This document shows, one piece after another, positions 1 through 7,561 of a stretch of DNA of 64,000 bases (within the stretch, counting starts at the first letter, position 1; each line of letters starts with the position of its first letter). The stretch is from Paenibacillus daejeonensis DSM 15491. Lineage in GTDB: Bacteria; Bacillota; Bacilli; Paenibacillales; Paenibacillaceae. Made by a program: the position numbers and the translations under genes. The notes under the pieces are model-generated. The model was not told where the DNA came from, ran no database searches, and saw nothing but the letters and a program-made list of their open reading frames with translations. The stretch covers positions 165,417-229,416 of the forward strand of contig NZ_KB899663.1 of assembly GCF_000378385.1 (NCBI RefSeq), written 5' to 3'.

Positions 1-29
1 TGTATACGCTTTATTCGCCAAAAATCCCT

Positions 30-59
30 TTGTTAATTTACCTTACATAAATATATAAT
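30..59 (+). promoter_or_regulatory. SigA-type promoter of the asparaginase pair
   Basis: A TTGTTA box at 30-35 and a perfect TATAAT at 54-59 are separated by 18 bp. They lie 47 bp upstream of the first asparaginase start, which has an AGGAGG ribosome site at 90-95. This is the only strong promoter-like pair I see before the two tandem asparaginase genes. Confidence 0.6.
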
Positions 60-105
60 CCGGATGAGAATCTATTAAACAAGTTACATAGGAGGAGTAG
101 AAAAA

Positions 106-1488
106 ATGACAGAACTAGTAAAGGGAAGGTTCAGTAGAAAGGTTCTTGTTCCGTTGTTGATCTTGTCTCTGTTGGCCACCATGTCCAGTGTATTGGCAAT
201 TATGGTGCGCGCTGAGGAGGCGCCGGTTTTGCCGACATTCGATATTCCTGCTCTCTCCGAGGAGCACAAAACGTCTGCTTTGCCTAATGTCATTGTAGTG
301 GCAACTGGCGGTACGCTTGCTGGTGCAGCGAGTAATGGTGATAAGACGAACTTCCAGAGTTATCGGGCGGGGACGTATCCGATGGCCGATCTGGTAGCTC
401 AGCTGCCAAAACATAAAACTGCAGATGTGTCCACTTACCAATTTGGTAACAAGGGCTCTGGCGGTTACACGATTAAAGAACTCTATGATCTCTCGCTGGC
501 GGTTGACGCTGCCTTGGAGATCTACGATAGTGCTGTAGTTACTACGGGTACAGACACAATGGAAGAGATCGCCTACTTCCTCGATCTGACGGTCCGCAGT
601 GAAAAGCCAGTTGTTGTCACTGGTGCGATGCGTCCATGGGACGTTATTGGTACGGACGGTCCGGCCAACCTGTACCAAGCGATTAAAGTCGCGGGCAGTG
701 GCAAAACGAAATGGTTCGGTACGGTAGTTATGCTGAACGATGTGATCTTTGCAGCTCGTGAAGTAACCAAGTCCAACTCGCACCGTATGGATACGTTCGA
801 TACGCCGATGTTCGGAGCTCTCGGTTACGTGGATGATCCTGCAGTTCGGATCTACAGAGCGCCTGCACGTGCCTTCAAGGCAGGTACACCGGAGTGGGCC
901 ACACCATTTGATCTGAAAACTATTTCCAAAGAAACGCTTCCGCAAGTAGGCATTGTCTACAACTATCAAGAAGCAAGCGGCGGAGCGATTCGCGGTCTGG
1001 TGGAAGACGGCGTGAAGGGTATTGTTACGGCAGGTACTGGAGCAGGCGGTATCTCTTCCGGTCTGAGCGCGGCCCGTTCAGCGGCAATCACTAACAATGG
1101 CGTAGTCTTTGTATCTACAACCAGGACAGGTTCCGGTTCAGTCTATGGCGGTTCCGGTAACACAGTGGCCGGGGATAACCTCAACGCTTCTCATGCTCGT
1201 ATGATGCTGCTACTGTCGCTCGCTTTCTCTAATGACGTGAGTCAAATTCGTAGCTGGTTCCAATCCTTTGGTACGGCAGATGTTGAAATTTCGGTTGATG
1301 CGAACACGGTCCTGAGTACTTCGGTTGATGAGGAAATCGGACTGCCGGAGCTTGAAGAGCCGGTTGTAACTGAGCCTACACCTGAGACTGAAGAGCCTGT
1401 AGTGTCGGAGCCAGAGGTTACAGAGCCTCCGGTTGTGGAAGAAGAAGAGGTTGAGCCGGAGCTGCAAGAGACCGTGGTAACGCCATAA
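106..1488 (+). CDS. Secreted type II L-asparaginase with acidic Pro/Val tail
   Basis: This enzyme hydrolyses L-asparagine to aspartate and ammonia, probably outside the membrane. The N-terminus has a positive segment followed by a hydrophobic stretch (about residues 14-32) ending near a VRAEE cleavage region. Family motifs are present: VVATGGTLAG with the first catalytic threonine near residue 68, and VVTTGTDTMEE with the second Thr-Asp pair. The catalytic core ends near residue 400. It is followed by a roughly 50-residue Glu/Pro/Val/Thr-rich tail with no recognisable anchor. The next gene, 19 bp downstream, encodes a very similar catalytic domain, so the two are probably co-transcribed tandem duplicates. 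The start has AGGAGG 10 bp upstream. The tail may act as a wall-spanning or linker segment; whether this copy stays in the wall or is released cannot be read from sequence. Confidence 0.9.
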   Translation: MTELVKGRFSRKVLVPLLILSLLATMSSVLAIMVRAEEAPVLPTFDIPALSEEHKTSALPNVIVVATGGTLAGAASNGDKTNFQSYRAGTYPMADLVAQLPKHKTADVSTYQFGNKGSGGYTIKELYDLSLAVDAALEIYDSAVVTTGTDTMEEIAYFLDLTVRSEKPVVVTGAMRPWDVIGTDGPANLYQAIKVAGSGKTKWFGTVVMLNDVIFAAREVTKSNSHRMDTFDTPMFGALGYVDDPAVRIYRAPARAFKAGTPEWATPFDLKTISKETLPQVGIVYNYQEASGGAIRGLVEDGVKGIVTAGTGAGGISSGLSAARSAAITNNGVVFVSTTRTGSGSVYGGSGNTVAGDNLNASHARMMLLLSLAFSNDVSQIRSWFQSFGTADVEISVDANTVLSTSVDEEIGLPELEEPVVTEPTPETEEPVVSEPEVTEPPVVEEEEVEPELQETVVTP

Positions 1489-1507
1489 GCCAGAGGGGGA
1501 GAAGGCC

Positions 1508-4015
1508 ATGAATTATATAGAACAGAACAGGATGCTGCGCAGACCGGTTACGGTCTTGCTCATCGTCGCGCTTCTGGCCTCGCTCTGGACCGGCTACTCG
1601 GTTGCTGTGAAAGCGGAAGAAGCGCCGGTGCTGCCGACCTTTAACATTCCGGCGTTGTCTGAGGAGCATCAGACTTCGCCACTGCCGAATGTCATTGTTG
1701 TGGCAACGGGCGGTACGTTGGCGGGAGCGGCCAGGAATGGGGACAAGACCAATTTTCAAAGTTATAGTGCGGGAACTTACACTGTCCAACGCTTATTAAG
1801 CGATATTCCCAAGCATAAGAATGCTGATGTAACGGGCTATCAATTCGGCAACAAAGGGTCCGGCGGCTATACCTTCGCAGAGTTGTATGATCTGTCGTTG
1901 GCAGTAGATGCTGCGCTGGAGATTTACGACAGTGCTGTCGTTACGACGGGCACGGACACGATGGAAGAGATTGCCTACTTCCTCGACCTGACCGTACGCA
2001 GTGACAAGCCGGTGGTGGTGACGGGGGCCATGCGTCCTTGGGATGTTATTGGAACCGATGGTCCTGCGAACCTGTACCAAGCCATCAAGGTTGCGGCAAG
2101 TAACAAAACCAAATATTTCGGTACCGTTGTTATGCTTAATGATGTCATTCACGCGGCTCGTGAGGTGACGAAGGCTAACTCGCATCGGATGGATACGTTC
2201 GATACGCCAATGCTGGGTGCGCTGGGCTATGTTGACGATTCGGCTGTACGTATCTACCGTCTGAATGCCCGGGCCATGAAGGCTGGTAAAGCGGATTGGG
2301 GCACGCCGTTCGATCTTCGGACCATTCCGAAGACGAAGCTGCCGGTTGTTGGCATCGCCTATAATTATCAGGAGGCGACAGGCGGCGCAATCCGCGGTCT
2401 CGTGAATGACGGAGCCAAAGGTATCGTCACTGCGGGTACTGGCGCAGGCGGTATCTCGTCCGAAATGAGCGCGGCACGTACCAGGGCCATCCAAGATCAA
2501 GGTGTCGTCTTCGTATCGACGACCCGTACCGGCTCAGGCAGTGTTGGCAGCGGTAGTGGCAACATCATTGCCGGGGACAATCTGAACCCTCAGCATGCAC
2601 GGATTATGCTGATGCTCTCGCTCGCATTTACAGATGATGTGAGCACGATGCGCGGCTGGTTCCAGACGGTGGGGACGCAAGATTTCTCCATTAGTGATGA
2701 CCGTGCCCCGTTCTGGGAGGCGGGCAGCAGGCTGACTGGCAGTGCGCTAACCCAATCGGGTGTGACCCTGCAGTGGCCGCGTGCCAAGGATGACTTGAAT
2801 GTAGTCGAGTATGTTGTGTACAGAGCGGATCAAGAAGAAGCGATCGCTACTTTGTCTGCGGATACGAGATCTTATCAGGTCACGGTATTACGTTACTCGA
2901 CGAACTATGATTTCACTGTAGTTGCCCGTGATGCTATGGGTAATGAGAGTGCGGCGTTGAGTGCGAGCTTTGTAACGCTGGCAATCGACGCACCGATTAC
3001 TGGAGTTCCTGGTGGTGGTGTTCCGACTGAAGGCAAGGCAACAATTCCTGCAGGCGGAAGTGGAACCGTGAGTCTGGAGGGTCTGGTTACTGTAACGGTG
3101 CCTTCAGGTGCGACGAATGCTCAAATGGAGCTGGAGATCCGGAAGGTATTGGATACCGCGGGTCTGGTGACGGCTAACGATACGCTGGTATCATCCATCT
3201 TTGAGATTACGAAGAGTACTACGGGCAATTTCCTTACTCCTGTAAGTCTCTCCTTCAAGTTCGATCCTTCTCTCATTGGTGAAGGCAAGACAGCTTCGGT
3301 CTTCTGGTATGACGAGCAGGCCAAGCGTTGGGTAGAGGTTGGAGGAACCGTGAGTGGCGATATCATTACAGCTACTGTGGATCACTTCACCAAGTTTGCC
3401 GTATTCGCTGTCGATGCTGAGGAGTCCGAGCAGCCTGGCGGGCCGGAAGGGCCACAGGGACCTGAAGAGCCTGAGGTGCCGGTGAACTTTACGGATATCT
3501 CTGGACACTGGGCAGAAGCGACCATTCGCGCCGCAGCCTCGGCGGGGATCGTCAAAGGCTACGAGGATGGCACGTTCCGTCCCGGCAATACGGTGACGCG
3601 CGCTGAATTCGCTGTGATGCTCATCGGTGCCTTGGGTACCGAGGGGACAGGGGGAGCATTGAGCTTTGGTGATCGCTCTACTATCCCGGCGTGGGCCGCG
3701 CCTTCGATCGCAGAAGCGGTCAGGGCGGGCATCGTGAGCGGGTATCCTGACGGTACCTTCCGTCCAAGTGCGAATATTACGCGCATGGAGATGGCTGCAA
3801 TGATCGCTAGTGCGAAAGGGCTGGATACGAGCTCTGGGGCGGCGACCACGTTTGCCGATAACGGGGATATCCCGGCTTGGGCACAAGGTGCAGTCAAGGC
3901 TGTCTATGACGCAGGTATTGTTCAGGGCCGCCCAGGCAATCTGTTCGCGCCGCGCGCCACAGCCACCCGTGCTGATTCGATTACAATGATTATGAATATG
4001 CTGGACCGTCCTTAA
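1508..4015 (+). CDS. SLH-anchored L-asparaginase with FN3 and ZU5-like domains
   Basis: This is a multidomain cell-surface asparaginase. A signal peptide ends near the VKAEE sequence. The catalytic domain (about residues 50-390) carries VVATGGTLAG and VVTTGTDTMEE, almost identical to the preceding gene. A fibronectin-III-like domain follows at about 396-495, then a ZU5-like beta domain at about 505-640. A Gly/Pro/Glu linker leads to three S-layer homology repeats at about 660-830, each with the typical GIVxGYxDGTFRP pattern; the third is degenerate. SLH domains bind pyruvylated secondary wall polymers, so this copy should be held on the cell wall. It shares a transcript with the upstream copy and ends before a strong terminator. 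The ribosome site is a GGGGGAGAAGG stretch just ahead of the ATG. Confidence 0.93.
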   Translation: MNYIEQNRMLRRPVTVLLIVALLASLWTGYSVAVKAEEAPVLPTFNIPALSEEHQTSPLPNVIVVATGGTLAGAARNGDKTNFQSYSAGTYTVQRLLSDIPKHKNADVTGYQFGNKGSGGYTFAELYDLSLAVDAALEIYDSAVVTTGTDTMEEIAYFLDLTVRSDKPVVVTGAMRPWDVIGTDGPANLYQAIKVAASNKTKYFGTVVMLNDVIHAAREVTKANSHRMDTFDTPMLGALGYVDDSAVRIYRLNARAMKAGKADWGTPFDLRTIPKTKLPVVGIAYNYQEATGGAIRGLVNDGAKGIVTAGTGAGGISSEMSAARTRAIQDQGVVFVSTTRTGSGSVGSGSGNIIAGDNLNPQHARIMLMLSLAFTDDVSTMRGWFQTVGTQDFSISDDRAPFWEAGSRLTGSALTQSGVTLQWPRAKDDLNVVEYVVYRADQEEAIATLSADTRSYQVTVLRYSTNYDFTVVARDAMGNESAALSASFVTLAIDAPITGVPGGGVPTEGKATIPAGGSGTVSLEGLVTVTVPSGATNAQMELEIRKVLDTAGLVTANDTLVSSIFEITKSTTGNFLTPVSLSFKFDPSLIGEGKTASVFWYDEQAKRWVEVGGTVSGDIITATVDHFTKFAVFAVDAEESEQPGGPEGPQGPEEPEVPVNFTDISGHWAEATIRAAASAGIVKGYEDGTFRPGNTVTRAEFAVMLIGALGTEGTGGALSFGDRSTIPAWAAPSIAEAVRAGIVSGYPDGTFRPSANITRMEMAAMIASAKGLDTSSGAATTFADNGDIPAWAQGAVKAVYDAGIVQGRPGNLFAPRATATRADSITMIMNMLDRP

Positions 4016-4035
4016 TAGGGCGAACAGCCCGATGG

Positions 4036-4075
4036 AAAATCCCCGAACCGCTTGGCGGTTCGGGGATTTTTTTTG
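4036..4075 (+). terminator. Rho-independent terminator after the asparaginase operon
   Basis: A 14-bp stem, with AAAATCCCCGAACC pairing with GGTTCGGGGATTTT across a short loop, is followed by a run of T residues. It lies 20 bp after the stop codon of the SLH asparaginase. Confidence 0.92.
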
Positions 4076-4220
4076 TGAGTTCAGTCTTTCTCGCTGCTCT
4101 TTTAGGCGCTGCGACTAATTTGGCGGGGTCTTTTTGGGCATGTTCGCACAATGATTCACCGGCGGGGATCTCTTATGATTAAGGAGACGCAAGAGAGAAA
4201 AGAAGGAGGGAGTGCTCCTT

Positions 4221-5090
4221 ATGAACATCTTTACCGTTCGCTGTCAGGACAAGGAACAGGCGGCTGTGCGGCTGCCGCAAGGTCTTGTGCTTGTGGAAAC
4301 AATGAATCGGGAATGTAGCAAGAACTGGCCGACGGATGTAATGGCGCTGCTCGAATCGGACCAATTACAGGGGTTGTCCGCATGGCTCGCGGATTTGGAG
4401 GCTGAGGTGACATCGAAGTTGCCGGCGCTGGCAAAAGAAGATTTCGCTTATGCCCCGCTAACTCGTCGCCCTCGGAAGATATGGGGTGTCGGCTTCAACT
4501 ATGTGGAGGACGACGCCGCGCTGCTGCAAGTGGACCGTAGTGAGGAGCCGGTTGGTTTCATGAAGCCGGATACCGCGCTGATTGGATATGGCGATGCGGT
4601 GGTGCTGCCGCCCCAGTCCGAGCGCGTCATTGCTGAGGCGGAGCTGGCGATTGTCATTGGCAGGGAGTGCCGGGATGTGACGGAGGCCGAGGCGGAGGGA
4701 TGCATCGCAGGCTATGCTGCCATCTTCGATATGGGTGCCGATGACATCCACCGCCGTAATCCGAGGTACCTGACACGCTCGAAGAGCTTCGATACCTTCT
4801 TCAGCTTAGGGCCTGAGCTCGTAACGCCGGATGAGGTGGCGGACATAGAGAAACTTCAGGTAACTACGGTGCACAATGGAGAGGTCATCGCTAGCAAGCG
4901 TGCGGGACTGATGCGTTTCCAACCTGTGTGGATCGTCGCGTTCCATTCTCAGGTGATGACGCTGCTGCCGGGAGATATCATCATGACAGGCACACCTGGG
5001 GCAGCCGTGGTTCGGGATGGCGACGTGATCGAGTGTCGGATTGAGGGCTTTGAGCCACTAGTCAATCGTGTGAAGGCGGCGCGGCGCTAG
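4221..5090 (+). CDS. Fumarylacetoacetate hydrolase family protein
   Basis: This is a 289-residue FAH-fold protein, a family of metal-dependent C-C hydrolases, hydratases and decarboxylases acting on acyl-pyruvate-like or diacid compounds. The conserved core is visible: GFNY, the EAELAIVIG segment whose glutamates bind divalent metal, the metal-site aspartate region FDMGADDI, KSFDTF, and the C-terminal TGTPGAA turn. I chose the ATG at 4221 because AGGAGG ends 11 bp upstream; a GTG at 4212 would sit almost on top of that site. It precedes the ring-opening amidohydrolase on the same strand but is separated from it by a 324-bp repeat array. It could handle the carbon product of that pathway. The exact substrate cannot be assigned. 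Confidence 0.85.
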   Translation: MNIFTVRCQDKEQAAVRLPQGLVLVETMNRECSKNWPTDVMALLESDQLQGLSAWLADLEAEVTSKLPALAKEDFAYAPLTRRPRKIWGVGFNYVEDDAALLQVDRSEEPVGFMKPDTALIGYGDAVVLPPQSERVIAEAELAIVIGRECRDVTEAEAEGCIAGYAAIFDMGADDIHRRNPRYLTRSKSFDTFFSLGPELVTPDEVADIEKLQVTTVHNGEVIASKRAGLMRFQPVWIVAFHSQVMTLLPGDIIMTGTPGAAVVRDGDVIECRIEGFEPLVNRVKAARR

Positions 5091-5100
5091 ACTAGATGGC

Positions 5101-5395
5101 GACCGAGAACGAACGCATGCGAAAAATCGAGTTCGTTTGGGTGAGACAGCGCCCTTTGGGGCGAATGTATGCGAAAAACCGAATAGATTGGGTGCGATAA
5201 GGCGAGGTTGAGCTGAATAAACACGAAAAATCGAGTTTATTTCAACGAGACGACGACTTTGGAGCCAATGTATATGAAAAACCGAATAGATTTGGTGTGA
5301 GAGTATGAGATTCGACCAAATAAACACGAAAAATCGAGTTCGTTTGGATGGTTCGATGGCTGTGGAGCCAATGTATGCTAAAAAATAGTTTACCA
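5101..5395 (+). repeat. Tandem array, six units, 51-52 bp period
   Basis: This intergenic stretch is filled by six degenerate units. The core GAAAAATCGA or GAAAAACCGA begins at 5121, 5173, 5225, 5276 and 5328, with a decayed sixth copy near 5379; the spacings are 52, 52, 51, 52 and 51 bp. Two unit types alternate: one continues AGTTCGTTT or AGTTTATTT, the other ATAGATTGGG or ATAGATTTGG. The array is therefore effectively a dimer of about 104 bp. I see no plausible gene in it. It separates the FAH gene from the ring-opening amidohydrolase gene. Confidence 0.85.
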
Positions 5396-5414
5396 ACTGA
5401 AAGGAAGGATAATT

Positions 5415-6530
5415 ATGCGTTATGACCTGCTGAAATTGAAGATGGATCACCCTGGAGATTTGAGTGAACTGGAGAAGCTGCTAGCTGATGGAAGTGTTCA
5501 GGCTGGTGACATTAAAGGCATCATTGCCCAGACGGAAGGGGATGGGTATGCGAGAGGGTACAGCACGCTGGCATTCCAGGTGCTGCTGTCCGGTTACCTG
5601 AATTGGACACATGAAGAGGTGTTCGACCGCATCCCGATGATGATGATCGGGAAGACAGGCGGCCTCATGAGCCCGCACTATACGTTGTTCCTCCGCAATG
5701 ACGGAGCAGGCGGTGAGGCTACCGCGATGGGTTCGACCGCCATTGGCACAGCATCAGACGAAGCAACGGGCTCCACTGCATCCAATACCGATAAGCGCTT
5801 CGCCTTCGGCGTTGCCTCCAGTCGGGTGCTGCTGCCAGAGGAAATTGGCACGACTGTGCAGGTGGATGTAGCGGCGGAGACAGTGCGGGCTGCCATTGCA
5901 GATAGCGGCATCACTTCGCTCGCGGACGTGCATTGCGTGGAGATCAAGTGCCCTTGGGGCATTGGCGGCGCGCGCTCGAAGGCCTCGTCGGCATTGGGAT
6001 CTGCAGTAGCTCTGGAGGAAGTGGATCGGGCTCGAATCGATGAATCGGCTATCAATGGAGACCCTAGCCTGTATTCGCTGCGTACATCGGTTTCGGCTGG
6101 AGGAGAGCAGACTGCCGTGCGGGTTATCGTCATGGGTAACCGTGCAGGAGCGGATAGCTCGCTGGTGGTTGGCTCAGGCGTGATGCAGGACAACTTCGAT
6201 CTGGCCGGGTTGCACGAGGTGTTCAGCAGCATGGGGATGGCCTCGCAGCCCGTGCTGCCCGAGCAACTGCAGGGACAAGTACGCCAAGTGTTCGTGAATG
6301 CAGGCGCGGATGCGCTCCCTCATATCCGGGGGCAGCGTCACACCATGCACAGTGATGCGCTCAGCATGCACAGCGGCATCCTGGCCAAGGCAGTTGCTCA
6401 TGCCGTGGTAGGTGGAGTAGTTGGCGATGCGACCATCCTATGCTCGGCAGGCTCAGAGCACCAAGGGCCCCAAGGGGCGAACTTGATTGCGGTCGTCGCG
6501 GAGGCGGCTGCTACGGGAGGTGTGCGCTAA
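5415..6530 (+). CDS. Ring-opening amidohydrolase (AtzD/barbiturase family), degenerate in domain A
   Basis: This protein belongs to the cyanuric acid hydrolase/barbiturase family, which opens cyclic ureides by amide hydrolysis. It has 371 residues, the normal family length, arranged as three pseudo-symmetric domains. Family members carry a Lys/Ser pair in each domain. Domain B (Lys178 in EIKCP, Ser227 in SAGGE) and domain C (Lys325 in ILAKA, Ser344 in CSAGSEHQGP) look intact. In domain A the TEGxG motif is preceded by Gln39 where I expect Lys, and Ile78 of IGKTGG stands where relatives have the Ser of SGGTEG. A Gly/Ala/Ser/Thr-rich insert occupies about 97-125. The stop overlaps the start of the next gene by one base, so the two are translationally coupled. 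Barbiturase, cyanurate hydrolase or a new ring specificity are all possible. Confidence 0.88.
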   Translation: MRYDLLKLKMDHPGDLSELEKLLADGSVQAGDIKGIIAQTEGDGYARGYSTLAFQVLLSGYLNWTHEEVFDRIPMMMIGKTGGLMSPHYTLFLRNDGAGGEATAMGSTAIGTASDEATGSTASNTDKRFAFGVASSRVLLPEEIGTTVQVDVAAETVRAAIADSGITSLADVHCVEIKCPWGIGGARSKASSALGSAVALEEVDRARIDESAINGDPSLYSLRTSVSAGGEQTAVRVIVMGNRAGADSSLVVGSGVMQDNFDLAGLHEVFSSMGMASQPVLPEQLQGQVRQVFVNAGADALPHIRGQRHTMHSDALSMHSGILAKAVAHAVVGGVVGDATILCSAGSEHQGPQGANLIAVVAEAAATGGVR

Positions 6531-7561
6531 TGACACAATCCTGGCAGATTCGCGGGTTGTCCAACGAGCACGCTCATTTGGACAAGGGGATGCTTGTCCC
6601 TGGCAGCGCGGTCTATACCGATGCCCCTGCTCCGGTGCGCGGCGGCTGGACGCGGGAGCACAAAGCGGGCTTCACCAAGCAAGGGATTTATGAGCGGGCA
6701 GAGGCGGCGCTCCAGCAGATGCTGTCGTATGGCACGACTTACGTACGGACGCATGTCGATGTGGACCCGCTCGTCGGCCTGAAGGGAGTCGAAGCGCTGC
6801 TGGAGCTGCAGGCGAACTATGCCGACCGGGTCGTGATCGACTTGACGGCCTTCAATCAGGAAGGCTTCGAGCGTTACGCGGAGACGGAGGAATTGCTGGC
6901 CGAAGCGCTCCGAATGGGTCGCATGGGAATCGGTGGTCATACGCTGACTGATAGTGATGGACAGGCGCATATCCGTCGCATCTATGATTTGGCGGAGCGG
7001 CTGGATGCGCCATGGATTGAGTTTCACACGGATGAGAGCGGGAAGCCTGAGCATTTCCTGCTTCCTTATCTCGCAAGAGAGGCGGCGAGTCGGGGCTTGG
7101 GATCGCGCGTATATGCGATTCATTGCAATTCCCTGGCCAATGTTCCCGATGAGGCGGCAGAGGATGCGATCGGACTGATGGTCTCGGCCGGCTTGCAGGT
7201 CATTGTCTGTCCGACTGCAATTGCCACACGTGCCATCACGCGGACCAAGGACCTGCTGGCGGCGGGCGTTCGCCTGACACTCGGGAGCGACAACATGAGT
7301 GACCTGTTTAACCCGCTGGGGAGCGGCAATATGCTGCAATATGCCCAATTGCTCGCCTATGTCCAGCGTTTCTACGAGCCTGGCGAGCAGCAGGCGCTGC
7401 TGGATATGCTGCTGGCTGAGCCGGTGGATGCAGAGGCGGCGCTGAAATTGAGCCAACTGGATGCGGAGGTGCTGTACAGCACCGGTGATGTGCGCGAGCT
7501 GCTGACCCATGCCCCGCGCCCGGCCGCGATGCGCCGGGGGGCAGCATCTACTTCGAATTAG
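6530..7561 (+). CDS. Cytosine-deaminase-like metal amidohydrolase
   Basis: This 343-residue enzyme of the amidohydrolase superfamily is closest in layout to the cytosine deaminase (CodA) group and probably deaminates or hydrolyses an N-heterocycle in the cytoplasm. The metal and substrate residues known for CodA all have counterparts: His14 and His16 in HAHLDK, Gln110 in FNQEG, His166 and Glu169 in HTDES, His198 in IHCNSLA, and Asp254 in LGSDN. The ATG at 6530 overlaps the stop of the ring-opening hydrolase (TAATG) and has GGGAGG 9 bp upstream, so I prefer it to starts farther upstream inside the previous gene. Its 3' end overlaps the convergent PucR gene by 14 bp. The product would be a logical substrate for the neighbouring ring-opening enzyme. 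The precise substrate (cytosine, isocytosine, ammelide-like or creatinine-like) is not determinable here. Confidence 0.87.
   Translation: MTQSWQIRGLSNEHAHLDKGMLVPGSAVYTDAPAPVRGGWTREHKAGFTKQGIYERAEAALQQMLSYGTTYVRTHVDVDPLVGLKGVEALLELQANYADRVVIDLTAFNQEGFERYAETEELLAEALRMGRMGIGGHTLTDSDGQAHIRRIYDLAERLDAPWIEFHTDESGKPEHFLLPYLAREAASRGLGSRVYAIHCNSLANVPDEAAEDAIGLMVSAGLQVIVCPTAIATRAITRTKDLLAAGVRLTLGSDNMSDLFNPLGSGNMLQYAQLLAYVQRFYEPGEQQALLDMLLAEPVDAEAALKLSQLDAEVLYSTGDVRELLTHAPRPAAMRRGAASTSN

Noticed and set aside
115-969. Long antisense frame across the first asparaginase
   Set aside because: The sense strand encodes a motif-complete asparaginase; the antisense protein has no domain and no ribosome site.
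5101-5395. A CRISPR-like array
   Set aside because: Units are degenerate along their whole length without unique spacers, and no cas genes are nearby.
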